The notes: generated by a model from the letters alone, not told the origin. DNA of 64,000 nt from Chrysomallon squamiferum (GCA_012295275.1 CM022679.1:2830116-2894115); one strand, 5' to 3'. Shown: positions 1 to 13,304, counted from the stretch's first letter. Program-made: numbers and translations.

Positions 1-589
1 ACAATTAAGTATAAATGCTAACTTCCGAGGAGAACTATCACTCTGGCAAAAAAAAAAATTCAGAAGTGCTTTTTTCAGTTCCTGAAGATTTTACAAACGA
101 CAGTCACTGAAATAATTACCTTTATTTTGATTTGCTTGATGATTTTAAAACAGGCAAGAATTTCACTGTTGTGAAAACTGCCAAGCGCTTTGTTTAGTTA
201 GCAAGAGTTCACTGCATCTCTGCTAGATCCGCTGCTTAAAATACATAAACACGACAAGTACAGCCACTGAACTGAGCTTTATTGACACTCAAACATAGTT
301 TTTTCTTTATCTATGTGTTCATTTTTATTTAATACGAAAATCAGTTTCTGTCCCAACATATTATTGTTTTATTAAATACGAAAATCAGTTTCTGTCCCAA
401 TATATTATTATTTTATTTTTTCTCCCAGTTAACCTTGTATAATAGTGAACAATTAGGCAACAATTTCCTTTCTTTTCCTGTTTACGCGTATTATCATAGA
501 ATAAGCACAACATTTTTTATGATAAATTAAATCATTCGTTAACAGTTGATGTACGTCAAACAGCAATTAACACGAAACGTTCACAGTTT

Positions 590-1096
590 CTAGCCTATAA
601 CCAGTTTATGTTTTCCTTCTATTCTGTAAGCACCGTCTTCAAGAACTGGTTCTGCAATCTGCATTAGCAGCCGGCGTACGTCAAACGAAGAACTAGGGAC
701 AAGACGGTCTGTGGCTTCCAGAAATTGGTACGAATCTTCAGCTCTGCTCGATGTTACAATTGCTGAGAACGCATGACCGGGCGATATAGGATTTCTGTTG
801 TCTTCTTGCAGTAGACATCTGTACATCTGTTCCAGTTGTGCGACATGTCTCAACGAGACATCCGTTCCAGACGCCAAAGGGCAGTTTGGTGACATCCATC
901 GGTGGAAACTGTTTATAGCAATTTCAGAAACGATGTTACCCGCAGCAGCTACCGCCAAGTGACACACGTGGCACCGGATCGTTCTCGACTCCTCATCATA
1001 ATATAATCCTGCATTAGCTATGTTTATGGGCCTACATTGACCTAAATTAGGGAATATCTCCGGTCCGTGAATCTCATTGTCGTTAATCCACGCCAT
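590..1096 (-). CDS. Single-BIR (IAP-type) protein, copy 1
   Basis: An uninterrupted 168-residue reading frame starts at the ATG whose complement is 1094-1096. Residues about 20-75 form a BIR-like zinc fold: an AGLYYDEE stretch, then CHVC, then 19 residues to a His, then six residues to the last Cys (HRWMSPNC). In classical BIRs the spacing is CxxC-x16-H-x6-C, so the loop here is slightly longer. BIR domains of inhibitor-of-apoptosis proteins bind caspases or signalling partners. No RING, CARD or second BIR follows. The remaining ~90 residues end in a conserved block (DRLVPSSSF, then LEDGAYRIEGKH) shared with the other three copies. It lacks about 18 residues after the BIR that copies 2 and 3 have. 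Family membership is seen in the sequence; an anti-apoptotic role is only inferred. Confidence 0.75.
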   Translation of the reverse strand: MAWINDNEIHGPEIFPNLGQCRPINIANAGLYYDEESRTIRCHVCHLAVAAAGNIVSEIAINSFHRWMSPNCPLASGTDVSLRHVAQLEQMYRCLLQEDNRNPISPGHAFSAIVTSSRAEDSYQFLEATDRLVPSSSFDVRRLLMQIAEPVLEDGAYRIEGKHKLVIG

Positions 1097-1218
1097 GTTA
1101 GCTTTATTTTACAATACGTACAGACAGTCTAGCTGAGATAAATAAACAACCTGAAAAGAAAACAGAAAAGATCAAACGTTTAATAGTTTTTTTCAGTGTA
1201 TAATCGCAAAGAAATTAC

Positions 1219-1686
1219 TTTAAAAATTATTTAAAAGAAAATAACGAGAGAGATACAGAAAGACAGACAGAGATAGAGAGAGGGATGATAGAGAGAGCCA
1301 GAGGGAGAGAGATAACAGAACCACTGAAAGAGGTAACAGATAGATAGAGAGACAGAGAAAGAAATAGAGATGATAGAAAGAGAGATATATAGAGAATGAA
1401 TGGGACATGAGAGTGTAAGAGATGAAGTGTGATATAATGACAGAGAGATGTAGTACAGTTAGTGTTAGTAGTCGAAGAAATAACAGGAACTGATAGGACA
1501 GCAGTAGTAATAATAGTTATGACATTACTGTAGTAGAATTAATTTACTGATTCTGTGTTAATGTGTATTATATAAACGGCAGGCAAATCAAAAAGCCACA
1601 GAAAGGAAATTTGTGTTCAAACTTACTGAGACGTACTGTGATGATTAACACAATTTTAGCAATATGTCAAACAACAGCAGTCTATC

Positions 1687-1718
<32 letters not shown>

Positions 1719-1921
1719 AATGTTTATTACATGTATTTGTTTTTGTTTTGTTTGTTTGTTGTTGTTGTTTTCTACTTTTTAAAAATATTATTCCAATGCA
1801 ATTAGATATTAAATGTTGTTTAAGAAAAAACCTAAGAAACAAAAATATATTAAAAATAAAATAAAATAAAATAAAATAAATAATAACAAATAAACAACTA
1901 AAAAAACAAAAACAAAAACTA

Positions 1922-1967
<46 letters not shown>

Positions 1968-2125
1968 TAATAAAATAAAATAAATAAATAAAAACAAGTT
2001 AGAAACCCTGCAACAAATCCACATCGAGACTAATGCGAAAATAGAAAAAAGACAATACATTACCTGTAGTCTTTTGTTTTCTCTATAAAACTCTGATTTC
2101 GCCTGAATGAAACTGTCATTCACAT
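1219..2125 (-). repeat. Low-complexity 5' flank of BIR copy 1
   Basis: GA-rich tract (1240-1400), (AAAT)n at 1686-1719, (AATA/AAT)n at 1855-1990. At 2063-2123 a conserved segment (on the - strand ATGAATGACAGTTTCATTC ... GACTACAG followed by GTAATG) matches 19027-19083 upstream of copy 4; there the frame has a stop, so I read it as a non-coding leader exon rather than coding. Confidence 0.5.
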
Positions 2126-2439
2126 GTAACTGTCACAATGACAATGACTACTGTCATAAACTGTATGATCACAGTACAGAGAAGAATGTATTACAGATAT
2201 ATAATAACAACGACATGACCCTTCTCAAGAAGCAGTAATCAAGTGATTTACACTCTGGGCAATTCTATTTTGCGTTTTATGAAATCATGTATAGATTTAT
2301 CAAAAAAATTCATTAAATTATGAACTAATTAAAATAAGAGTAGAAAGTTATAACTTACCTGGCCTCACTTACCTGTTTGTCGGTAAATGGGGATTTCCAC
2401 CTGGGGAAAACACCTTTAATTACTCAACAGTGTCTCCTC

Positions 2440-3440
2440 TGTAATTTAATAGTTGAAGGATACATGTAAACATTGCGGTGATCAATAGAATAAAAATAAT
2501 AATAATAAATAATAATAAATTCATTTTTAATAAAAATACCAAGTAAAAAGAGAGAAAAATTAATAAACTTCTTTAAACGTTACTTACACATCAGAATATT
2601 AAAATGTTTGGCACATCGATCATTCATTTTACAAAAAGATGACATCATTTCCTGCTTTCAAATAATACCACTATAGTGTCGCGTGACTTGTACGGGTATA
2701 TGTATCTCAATACAACACACTATTTAAACGGCCCGTATTATGTATATTAAATCGGGTCAAATAATAATATCTAAGAAAGAAAATGAACATACTTCTGTAT
2801 GCAAATGCCGTATCTACTTTTTTAATGGGTCAAACTAAAAAATCAACAATAAATATGTTCTCACTGACATGCGAGTTGTTACCTCAATCATTACACTGAG
2901 CTCCTCTAGATTATTTGGAAACCGATTATTATCGTATAGATGGTGTGGATGTCTCTTACCGCATAAAGTATGCAAATATGATAAACATTGAAATAATCCA
3001 TGTATTGAATGTCTGTAAATAATTAATAAAGAAAGTATTCGTCTAAAAATGTGTTTTTTCACAAAAAGCAATCACTGCTACTTCGTGAGTTTACCAATGG
3101 CTTCCATGTTCTACAGGTGACTTGGTTCTTTGTGACTATGCAATTACCGTATCTTCTTTTTTATTACGTAAAGTATTAGTTAAAACAGATTAAATTAATC
3201 TACAGTATTATATTAATGTTTACTTCCTTCAACTGTTATATTTAACTGTCTTATATTATATGGCAATATGGAGCGGATATTATACCTGTGCCACAGGGAA
3301 CAGGTACGAGGTGATCTTTGTAACTGTTTGATAAGTATGGTGGATAAGTAATTTAATGGTTTCGTAATGAAATCTTATCTCTGGCTCTGCAGTCAATCAG
3401 TGATGAGTGGAGAGATTATCGTCAGTTATCGACGTGTCCT
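2440..3440. other. No gene seen between divergent BIR copies 1 and 2
   Basis: AT-rich, no long frame with family resemblance. It separates the inverted duplicated blocks, so it may hold both promoters; I see no recognisable motif. Confidence 0.5.
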
Positions 3441-4736
3441 CTGTAATTTGTCCTCCGTTCCGGTTGAGTAATGAAGCTGTCTCCCCAGGTGGAAATCAAT
3501 ACCATACTGACAAACAGGTAAATGTTTATTTATTTATTTAATTTATTTTATTATTATTATTTTTTTAATTTATTTTTGTTTGGCTGTTTTTTTCTTAATA
3601 TATAATTGTGTTGTAATAATATTTTTAAAAAGCATAAAATAATAAAATAAAAAAAACATACACCCACATGTAGTAAACATTCTAAAATGATATAACATTG
3701 TTCTCCTTGTTTAGTGTCACAAATAAATCCGTGATTTCAATACTTCATCTGAGGTTTTGGAATAATTATCTGAGAATTTAATAACTTATGTATATAGTAG
3801 TAGATGTACTGTTACTATTTATAGTGACTGTACTTAGTGATAGAAGTTACAACAGTTGTAGCAGTAATAGCAGAAACTAGTTCATATTTTTTCTTTCTAT
3901 TTCCTTGTTGAAATTAGCAAGAAAACAGAAAGATATCACATAACTATACCAATGACATACTTGTCTTCTGATATTTTTATCAAGTTCAAATCAGTTTTAC
4001 ATATATCGTGACATTGTAGTGATTACTGATTTTTCGCCTAGGTAAGTTGGAAAAATAATTTCTCTTCTGTGTCTTATTAATTTGCCTGCCGCTTATATAA
4101 TAATACACGTTAACACAGAATCAGTAAATGAATTACTTTAGATGTACTACTATTACTACTAGCATTACTTTTCTACTGCTGCTACTCTAACTGCAAGCGA
4201 TACCAAAACCACTACAACTACGGCCACTACTACTACTACTACTACTATTATTACTTCTGCTGTCCTATTTCTTCGACTACCAACACTAATTGTACTACAT
4301 CTCTCTGTCATTATGTCACACTTCATCTCTTACACTCTCAGTCCCATTCATTCTCTACATATCTCTCTTTCTATCATCTCTATTTCTCTCTCTGTCATTA
4401 TGTCACTCTTTATCTATCTCTCTTACACTCTCACTCCCATTCATTCTCTATATATCTCTCTTTCTATCATCTCTATTACTCTCTCTATCTATCTGTAACC
4501 TCTTTCACTGGTTCTGTTATCTCTCTCCCTCTAGCTCTCTCTATCTCTATGTGTATTTCTGTATCTCTCTCGTTATTTTCTTTTAAACACTTCTTAACGT
4601 AATTTCTTTCCGATTATAAACTGAAAAAACTATTAAACGTTTCATGTTTTCTGTTTTCTTTTCAAACTGTTTATTTTTTTTTTCTCTCTCTCTCTTTATG
4701 CTAAACAGTCTGTACGTATTGTATAATAAAGCTAAC

Positions 4737-5300
4737 ATGGCGAGGATTGTTTGGAATAAGGACATTGAGCTTTGCCGACTACGGACATTCCAGACATGCC
4801 CTGATATAGGTCAACGTCGGGCCAAGAAGCTGGCTAGTGCAGGATTACACTATGATGAAGAAAGGAGAGAGATCCGATGTCACGTGTTTGACAGGGGGGT
4901 AGCTGTGAGTGAGATCGACCCTGAAACTGATGACAACAGTCTCCACCTTCGGCTGTCACCAAACTGCCCTTTGGCGTCTGGGACGTATTCTCGTAATGTT
5001 CCCATTCAGAATGAAATGTCGCTGAGACATGTCGCACAATTGGAACAGATGTACAGACGTCTACTGCAGGAAGACAACAGAAATTCTACGTGTCCCGATC
5101 ATGCGTTCTTCCGCCAGGAATCCTCAGCAATTGTAACATCAAGCAGAGCTGAAGATTCGTACCAATTTCTGCAAGTCACAGACCGTCTTGTCCCGAGTTC
5201 TTCGTTTAACATACACCAGCTGCTGATGGAGATTGCAGAACCAGTTCTTGAAGACGGTGCTTACAGAATAGAAGGAAAGCATGAACTGGTTATAGGCTAG
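4737..5300 (+). CDS. Single-BIR protein, copy 2 (one zinc Cys lost)
   Basis: 187 residues from the ATG at 4737. That start is preferred over the more upstream one at 4644 because AAAGCTAACATGGCGAG is also found at the start of copy 4, and the extra 31 residues would come from a pyrimidine-rich tract that looks like a splice acceptor (ending in AAACAG at about 4709). The BIR region aligns with copies 3 and 4, but the second Cys of CxxC is replaced: CHVF instead of CHVC. The His and last Cys (HLRLSPNC) remain. Loss of one of four zinc ligands should weaken the fold, so this copy may be decaying despite its open frame. The C-terminal block (LVPSSSF to KHELVIG) is intact. Confidence 0.65.
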   Translation: MARIVWNKDIELCRLRTFQTCPDIGQRRAKKLASAGLHYDEERREIRCHVFDRGVAVSEIDPETDDNSLHLRLSPNCPLASGTYSRNVPIQNEMSLRHVAQLEQMYRRLLQEDNRNSTCPDHAFFRQESSAIVTSSRAEDSYQFLQVTDRLVPSSSFNIHQLLMEIAEPVLEDGAYRIEGKHELVIG

Positions 5301-5321
5301 AAACTGTGAACGTTTCGTGTT

Positions 5322-5400
5322 AACCCAGTGGCGGATCCAGAAATAAAATTGGGGGGTGGTGGCTAGATTGGGATGGAGTGAACTTTCTGGGAGTCCAGTT
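5322..5400. mobile_element. Short insertion starting CCCAGTGGCGGATCCAGA
   Basis: After GTTTCGTGTTAA in the 3' flank of BIR copies 2 (5322) and 3 (17239) both carry CCCAGTGGCGGATCCAGAAA then TAAAATn(G) and GGCTAGATTGGGATGGAGTG; copy 1 lacks it. A related GTGCGGATCCAGAACTTTTT lies at 23153. The CAGTGGCGGATCC end is common at invertebrate MITE/SINE borders; I cannot assign a family. Confidence 0.4.
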
Positions 5401-6939
5401 GTTTCTCAAAGACGATGAACAAAGCACATAACAAACTGATTTTCGTATTTAATAAAACAATAATATGTTGGGACAGAAACTAATTTTCTTTTTTATTTAT
5501 TTATTTATTTTAACTTTATTCTTTTTTCGTGTTTTCTTTCTTTCATTCTAACGTTTTCTTTTTTATTGTTTTTTCTTTCATCTTCAAAATACACATAAAA
5601 TTATTTTGTATTCTCTTTCACTAAAACTGACTATAAATTAAACAACATGTTTTGAATGTTGTTCGCTAGTTTTGTCTCTTACCTTTTACAGCGTAGCAAA
5701 AAAAAACAAAAAAAAAACAACAACAACAAACAATATCGTACGCTATGTTTCGTTTCTCTTCGCGATAAAGATTAACGTAATAACGTATAACCGTCATATA
5801 AATAGAATACCACATACCTTCGCTATATTATTACTTCCTATTTCGATATAGTGGCTGGAGTCTGTTGTTTAATTTCGTAGCAAAAACAAAACAAACAAAC
5901 AAAAAAACAACAACAACAAACAATATCGTATGCTATGTTTCATTTCTCTTCGCGGTAAAGATTAACGTAATAACCGTCATATAAATAGAATACCACATAT
6001 ATTCGCTATATTATTACTTCCTATTTCGATATAGTGGCTGAAGTCTGCGGTTTAATTTCATATCATGTCCTCGAATCCCCACTGTTTGTCGGATAACTGA
6101 TACGTTTATCAAAAAGAGAAAGTCACAGGTGATGATCCACAAGTAAAATAATTAAAAAAGATAAACCATGTTATAGTCAGTATCATTAAAGTAAACACTT
6201 ATTCCGAGTCCAAGCCTCTTTTTAAATATGTCGCAGCTTATGTACACGTCAGTGAAATATGATTGTTCAGCGTCGGTATACATTCGCCGGACACAATACA
6301 AATCATACAGAATGGCAAATGCTCAGGTAAATTTTCGATTTGTGCCGAATACTCAGGATGGTGACAATTTGATGTACTGTGGCTATATGTTTAGAATAAA
6401 AAAATCGCTGGCGATGTTGCCATAATGACTGCAGCTAACATCAACAAAGCGGATAATGTAATCACAAGCTATAGAAACGTATGTAGCCATCCATCACATG
6501 ACAGCAGCATTACGGTCAACATGCTTAACTGCTACAATAATGTATAACAATAGCTGCTAACCTCAAATGTTGGAGATTTTTCAATAGCAAAAGTGCCCTC
6601 CTCGCCTGTATGAAGTCGTGTATTTTGAGAAACAAAAATACGTTATGAGAAGAAATATTAATTATTTTATCTGTCCAGAAAACATGTGAAGAACTTTATA
6701 ATCATTAAAAACAATCCCACTCATGTGGAGATTTTATAAGTTGGCGAAGAAGACTGCAACAGAAATACAGAAATATTTTCTTACTCCAGTAAATAAAATG
6801 TATTAAGCGACATCTTTTTATAACATTTCACAATATTCATTTCAAGATTTTTAACGGTTTTAAAGTTTGTTTCACTGACAGATAAATTATTAGATATTTT
6901 TACCAACAAACAGAAGTAAGAGATGCCAGCTGTTACACC

Positions 6940-7061
6940 GCTTTAAGAAACCGATATGTGAGACACCTAACAACCGATATGTGAAACACCTAATAACAGA
7001 TATGTGAGAGATTTAGTAACCGTTATGTGTGTCACCTAATAACTTTTATGTGTGACATTGT

Positions 7062-7097
<36 letters not shown>

Positions 7098-7107
7098 ACA
7101 GAGAAAA

Positions 7108-7143
<36 letters not shown>

Positions 7144-7720
7144 GTTTCTACGAGTGTACATGTGTTTGTATGTGAATAATTAATACCTCCGCTACAGACA
7201 CACTAACTGAGGCCCTCAAACTGAAAGAAGTGTTTTCTGACTTAAAGGAAACACACACTATCTAGCCACTGTTTACCTTTCATTCAATCAAATGATAAAG
7301 TGTAATGAAGAGTTCAGGCATTGTGATTAGTCATGTTTTTCATTCAAGTCATGCTTGAACACGCATTAAAATGATTTTATCATCACAGTGTTGAACCAGA
7401 CACTGCCTAATACGGACAGAGAAGTTCAAGTTATGTCAGCGAACAAAACGTAACACCCGTCATGGTAACATCTCTGTCACATACAATTATGTAATATTAT
7501 TTTTCTCACATGTTGTTTTCAAACAAGTCTGTTACTCGGGGTGAAGTTCCTTGAAGTTCGACTCTAGCATGTATATATGAATGTATGTATCTATGTATGT
7601 ATATTTGTATGTATGTACGTATATATGTTTGTATGTATATAAGATTGTATGTCTGCATGTATGTTTGTGTAATGAAGGATGGATGGATGTACACAGACAG
7701 GTAGGTAGGTGTGTACGTAC
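6940..7720. repeat. Degenerate GATATGTGAGACACC repeats and microsatellites
   Basis: Imperfect 22-24-bp repeats of ACCGATATGTGA(A/G)ACACCTA at 6945-7050 (closest relative at 23550-23700), (AAAT)n 7061-7098, (AT)n 7111-7142, and ATGT-rich DNA 7575-7720. No gene in 5301-8199 beyond these; frames here are repeat artefacts. Confidence 0.7.
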
Positions 7721-8199
7721 ATCTCATCAGAAATGGAATTTTATCATCCTCCAGGAATTCACGCCAGCGTATTATTTCTAACTTCAGTACACAGATTTAT
7801 TAAGCACATATGAAAACCTATAACTATGAATATTCAGTACGTTTTTATTCTTTATAAATAGATATAACATCACATACTTATTTCTTCCAGTCCGTCTATC
7901 TTATCTTCTTTTTTATCAGTGTTATCTAACTAAGAAAGTTATTTATTTACATATAAAATTTATACCCTGTTGACAAATGAAAGTAAAATGTTTTACGACA
8001 CAACACAATGTACGTGAATCGTTACGTCACAGTTTGTTTGCAGGACGGTCTCATCAACGTCTCACTCGACATTTTGGACGTTAGCGTGACTTAGTTGCCA
8101 ACAACTTGCGATCGCGTCTAAATGAACTTCACGTCAAGATGGCACCATTTTACTGTAAAACCAAAATCCATTATTTCTACTATTTAGAAAAAGACGTCG

Positions 8200-11100
8200 T
8201 CACAAAGGCCCCGTTCTGAAGCAGTACTGGCCCTGGTACTGCGGCAAGAATTGTTTCTTCATGGCCTCCTGTCTCAGTTTTCGCTTGACGATCTGTCGAT
8301 ACAGTTTCGCTCTGTGCGCTTTCCAGTTGACATAGTCTTGTAAGTTTCTCTGTAGATATTCCTCTGTCGGGAACGGACATTCCTACAAATAAATAAATGA
8401 ATATTTATAACATCTAAACGCATTGCAGTATTAATCATTATTTCGTGCCTTAGTCACTTGTGTAATCGTATTTAAGGAAATGCACGTAGGTCTTCTTGTA
8501 CGTTCGAGTCTCGTTAGAGGTATCTGACGGGTTTGTGAGGTCGTGACTGGACTTTGTCCTCCTGCTCCAATGCGTTCCCGAATATTGTCTATGTGCAGAG
8601 TCTAATCAGACGTACATAAGACCGAGAATATTCAAAATCCTAAACTACATACATACATACACACACATACAAACATACACATTCATAAAAACACATTCAT
8701 ATATGCATCCATAAATATATATTTATATATATACAAAGTACACACATAGAGACAGACAGACACATACATATATACACTAGGTATGCAACGTTATTCAAAA
8801 TAAAATGGTTACACTCACTGTTTGTCTGAGATGTCTCATGGAAGACTCAGACGCTTTTTCCAAGAAGAATTTCTTAGACATGACAATACACTCAGCTCCG
8901 TTACTGACCAAGTACAGACTGGGCTGCTCCGGGTAAACCATGTTACTGACACCCTGTACGTTAATTAACGAATAAACTCTGTTAATTACGTCCTGTGCGT
9001 TAATTAACGAATAAACTCTGTTAATTACATCCTGTACGGTAATTAATGAATAAACTCTGTTAATTACATCCTGTACGTTAATTAACGAATAAACTCTGTT
9101 AATTACATCCTGTACGTTAATTAACGAATAAACTCTGTTAATTACATCCTGTACGTTAATTAACGAATAAACTCTGTTAATTACATCCTGTACGTTAATT
9201 AACGAATAAACTCTGTTAATTACATCCTGTACGTTAATTAACGAATAAACTCTGTTAATTACATCCTGTACGTTAATTAACGAATAAACTCTGTTAATTA
9301 CATCCTGTACGTTAATTAATGAATAAACCACGTTACTGACATCCTGTACGTTAATTAATGAATAAACCACGTTACTGACATCCTGTACGTTAATTAACGA
9401 ATAAACTCTGTTAATTACATCCTGTACGCTAATTAATGAATAAACCACGTTACTGACATCCTGTACGTTAATTAACGAATAAACTCTGTTAATTACATCC
9501 TGTACGTTAATTAACGAATAAACTCTGTTAATTACATCCTGTACGTTAATTAACGAATAAACTCTGTTAATTACATCCTGTACGTTAATTAACGAATAAA
9601 CTCTGTTAATTACATCCTGTACGTTAATTAATGAATAAACCACGTTACTGACATCCTGTACGTTAATTAATGAATAAACCACGTTACTGACATCCTGTAC
9701 GTTAATTAACGAATAAACTCTGTTAATTACATCCTGTACGCTAATTAATGAATAAACCACGTTACTGACATCCTGTACGTTAATTAACGAATAAACTCTG
9801 TTAATTACATCCTGTACGTTAATTAACGAATAAACTCTGTTAATTACATCCTGTACGTTAATTAATGAATAAATCGTATTACTGAATCCTGAACGTTAAC
9901 TAACGAATACACCATGTTAATTACATCATGTACGTTAAGTAACGAATAAATCGTGTTAATTACATCCTGTACGTTAATTAATGAATAAACCCTGTTAATT
10001 ACGTCCTGTACGTTAATTAAAGAATGAACCGTGTTACTGATATCCTGCTATGATGAATTAATATCGCCTCGATCTATTTCTATATTAACATTTAAAAGAT
10101 AGAAAACTACTTTCATTTATTTGTTAACTTATATTCATATTTATTTATTGTTAGACATTGTCATCATCATCATTAATAATAATAAAATAGTATTATTTAG
10201 AGCGGAACAATGGCGTATTTGTGTCCATCAGTGGTTGCTGCTGATTGTGTTGTACTTACTCCGGTAATATTTCAGTTATGTTCACAAACTGGAAAGTTTT
10301 ATATTTGTCCCCACTAGCTCCAGTTAAACACTGCCGAACAGACGTGCAGTTTTTGTTCTTTTTAATAATATTATCATGCTATTGTTTGCTAGTGTCTGTG
10401 TATGTGTGTGCATGTGTATGTGTGCGTATATGTGTGTATGTATGAGTGTATGTGTGTCTGTGTGTGTGTATGTGTGTGTGGTGTCAATGATATTTGTTAT
10501 TTTTTTTTACATCAGTATTGCAGAACGGATTGCTACACAAGGGAGATTACTCCAGTCACTGACTACTGATTCCAGGAGTCAAGACTTAATGTTTCCAGTG
10601 TGTATGTGTGTGTATGTTTATATGTTTGTGTGTGAATGCTGTGTTGTGATTGTGGGTGTATGTGTGTGTTGTGTCTATATGTTTTTTGATTTTATGTTTG
10701 TGCATATATATGTATGTGTGTATTTATGTAATTTTGTGTATATATGTGATATATATATATATATATACAAATACACACACAAACACATACATACATACAT
10801 ACATATATATATTTATATCTTAATACTATATATATCTGTAAGAGTATTAGTGTGTATGTGTTGTGTGCATGTACTGTGTGTTTATGTATGTGTTTGTGTA
10901 TGATGTTTCTGAAAATACAGAATTATCAGAAGTTATAAAACAGACATCGAACGGAAAAGAAAAAAAGTTATGAGTCATGACGTGACATTTGCCTGTCTGG
11001 ATTGGCTACAGAACATAAATATAAGCTAACTGAGATTCAAATTCGAGTAAACCTGTCTTGTAAATAAATTACTGGTAATGTTAATGTGTATTTATTTTAT

Positions 11101-11280
11101 ATCAGTTCAACATTTTAACATATTCAGTGCATATAAAGTGCACTTTTAGTGATATGAAGGAAAAGTCAAAATGTATTCTACACACTTCAAACACACATAG
11201 TTGTACAAACAGAAACTAGAGAGAGAGAGAGACAGACAGATATACAGATAGACAAACAGACAGATAAATAGATAGGAAGA

Positions 11281-11324
<44 letters not shown>

Positions 11325-12323
11325 TAGGGAGATACAGAGACAAATAGACAGACATATATAGATGGGCAGACAGACAGATAGAGAGATTCAAAGACAGAGA
11401 GACAAACATACAGACAGACACACTGTCTGATGTTAACACGTTTTTAACACATTTATTAATGTTTTGTGCGTCTTGTAGAATAAATTCTAACGAATTACAA
11501 GCTGAAATCACTCATGAATTACCTATTCTTGTAAACAAACATTTTTATCAAATTACAAAATATTCGTCTTGAAAATAAAGTTCTAATAATAAGAAATTAC
11601 CGAAAAATACTCGTCATATACATACATACATACATACATACATACATACATACATACATACATGCATGGATCTATATATATATATATATATTATTTATTA
11701 ATTTATTTTAAATTTTAACCTGAATAATAATAACAACAATAATATAATAATAATAACAATAATAATAATAACAATAATAACAATAATAATAATAATAACA
11801 ATAATAATAAAATCAAATAAATACGATTCCAGCAGGAAGTTGAAAGCAAACTACTTACAAAATATTGTCCTCTTTCTATGACTTGAACCATTATATACAT
11901 GGGGTGAAGGTCAGCCTCGGTGAAAACGAAATCTCGCTGACCTTTGCTGTCCAGTTCTTCCGCTATCGTCTTTCTTCCCTCGCGCTGAATAAACTTCCGT
12001 TCGTATTCTGATTGCAAAAAATTATTAACGGTGACAGGTGTTAAATAGATTTCTAACGAAGCGAATGAATGAATGTTTAACGAAAGCTCTAGAAATTCTA
12101 TTAACTTGTTTTATATAGTTACAATTATAAACAGAGAGCAGATATTTAACATCCCTCGACCTCTTTCTAAACAGAAATAAAAGAAGTAGAAATCAGATAT
12201 TATATCCGTTGATAAACCAGTGGTGTGGTTTATGATCTACGCTGATATTTTTAATTCTTTTTATTTTATTTATTTATTTATTTATTTACATCATTTTATT
12301 ACTATTATTATTATTATTATTAT

Positions 12324-12361
<38 letters not shown>

Positions 12362-13266
12362 TTTATTTATTTATTTTCAAACCTTACCTAATAACAAAGT
12401 ATGTAGACAGCTGTATAACATGTGCACTTTAAATGAATGTGATTGTTTTACCTAGCTGCAGCTTGGCGAGTTTTTCTCCAGCATGTTTGTCTCCACTGTC
12501 ATCAGCTTGCTCCGATGTTTGTTGTCTGATGCTGCTGACGTCTTCTGACGTTGTCGTATCGCGGAACTTCTTACGTGGACTGGCAGCCAAATACACACCC
12601 TGAAAGAAACAGCAAGCTGGTCTCTTTCCATAATCCGTAAAGTATGTGGGTGGGTGCGTGTGTGATGTGTATATGTGCTGGTGTGTTTTTTTATGCGTGC
12701 GCGTATGTATATTCACATGTATTGAGTATCTGTGCGGACGTGTTCGGTATCTGTGCGTGTGGGGGCGTGTGTGTTGTGTTGTATTTTATCTAAAATGAAG
12801 TGGAATTGACTTAAATCGACCTATCAGCCCCAATGAAACCTAACAGAATATATAAGTTGTCACACATTATTACCTTTGAGGTCTTACTAGTTATTGGTCG
12901 CGTTATAAGTGGTTTCAGGTAATTTCCTCCGTGATTTAGAGCGGCACCAGCTATAGGTGGAAGTCGAAGATCTTCAACTTTGTTTTCCTTTTCACCCTCG
13001 ACTTTGACTTGGCTGTTAGGCGTAACAATGTTGGGTAGTTGTATGTTGTTGTCGCAGTTCCTGATCACCAGTCGTGACTGATGCTCCTTTATGATGGCGT
13101 CGTAGTCGATGAGACCAAGCCTGTCACTGGGTTTGTTATAGCCAGGCAGTGTCTTTTCCTGTGGTAAATTAAAAAATATAGAGGGATGTCATAAATGTAT
13201 CTCTGATACAAATAATGTCCGTTGGGTATTGTATTTTGGTATAAGGATGTTAGGAAAATGTTAATG

Positions 13267-13304
<38 letters not shown>

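Larger units (their letters stand above)
3440..7095 (+). repeat. Segmental duplication block around BIR copy 2
   Basis: Similarity between BIR copies reaches far beyond the coding part. Upstream, shared blocks include a CCCAGGTGGAAATC...GACAAACAGGTAA element (3483-3525; also 16136-16176, 18792-18834 and, inverted, about 2363-2410), a GCCTGCCG...ACACAGAATCAGTAAATGAATTA block (4084-4134; 20612-20660) and a CT-rich tract before the gene (4296-4585; 20820-21105; inverted 1230-1450). Downstream, a block at 5700-6055 is itself a tandem pair of about 187 bp and recurs once at 22560-22720, and 6727-6830 recurs at 23320-23425. The GACAAACAGGTAAGT border looks like a 5' exon end with its donor, so transcripts may have non-coding leader exons. 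Confidence 0.6.

Noticed and set aside
4290-4586. Ser/Leu-rich frames before BIR copies 2 and 4 as secreted proteins
   Set aside because: They translate CT-rich microsatellite DNA and are not conserved between copies.
4834-5037. Antisense frame in the BIR copies, also open in copies 3 and 4
   Set aside because: It follows from sequence identity of the copies; codon pattern and BIR motifs support the + strand.
6228-6425. 65-codon frame after BIR copy 2
   Set aside because: No family resemblance and no counterpart in the matching flank of copy 4.
8953-10043. GTTAATTAAC palindromes in each 39-bp unit as HNF1 or origin-like binding sites
   Set aside because: The HNF1 consensus needs a central extra base and longer arms (GTTAATNATTAAC); the exon-acceptor origin of the unit explains the sequence better.
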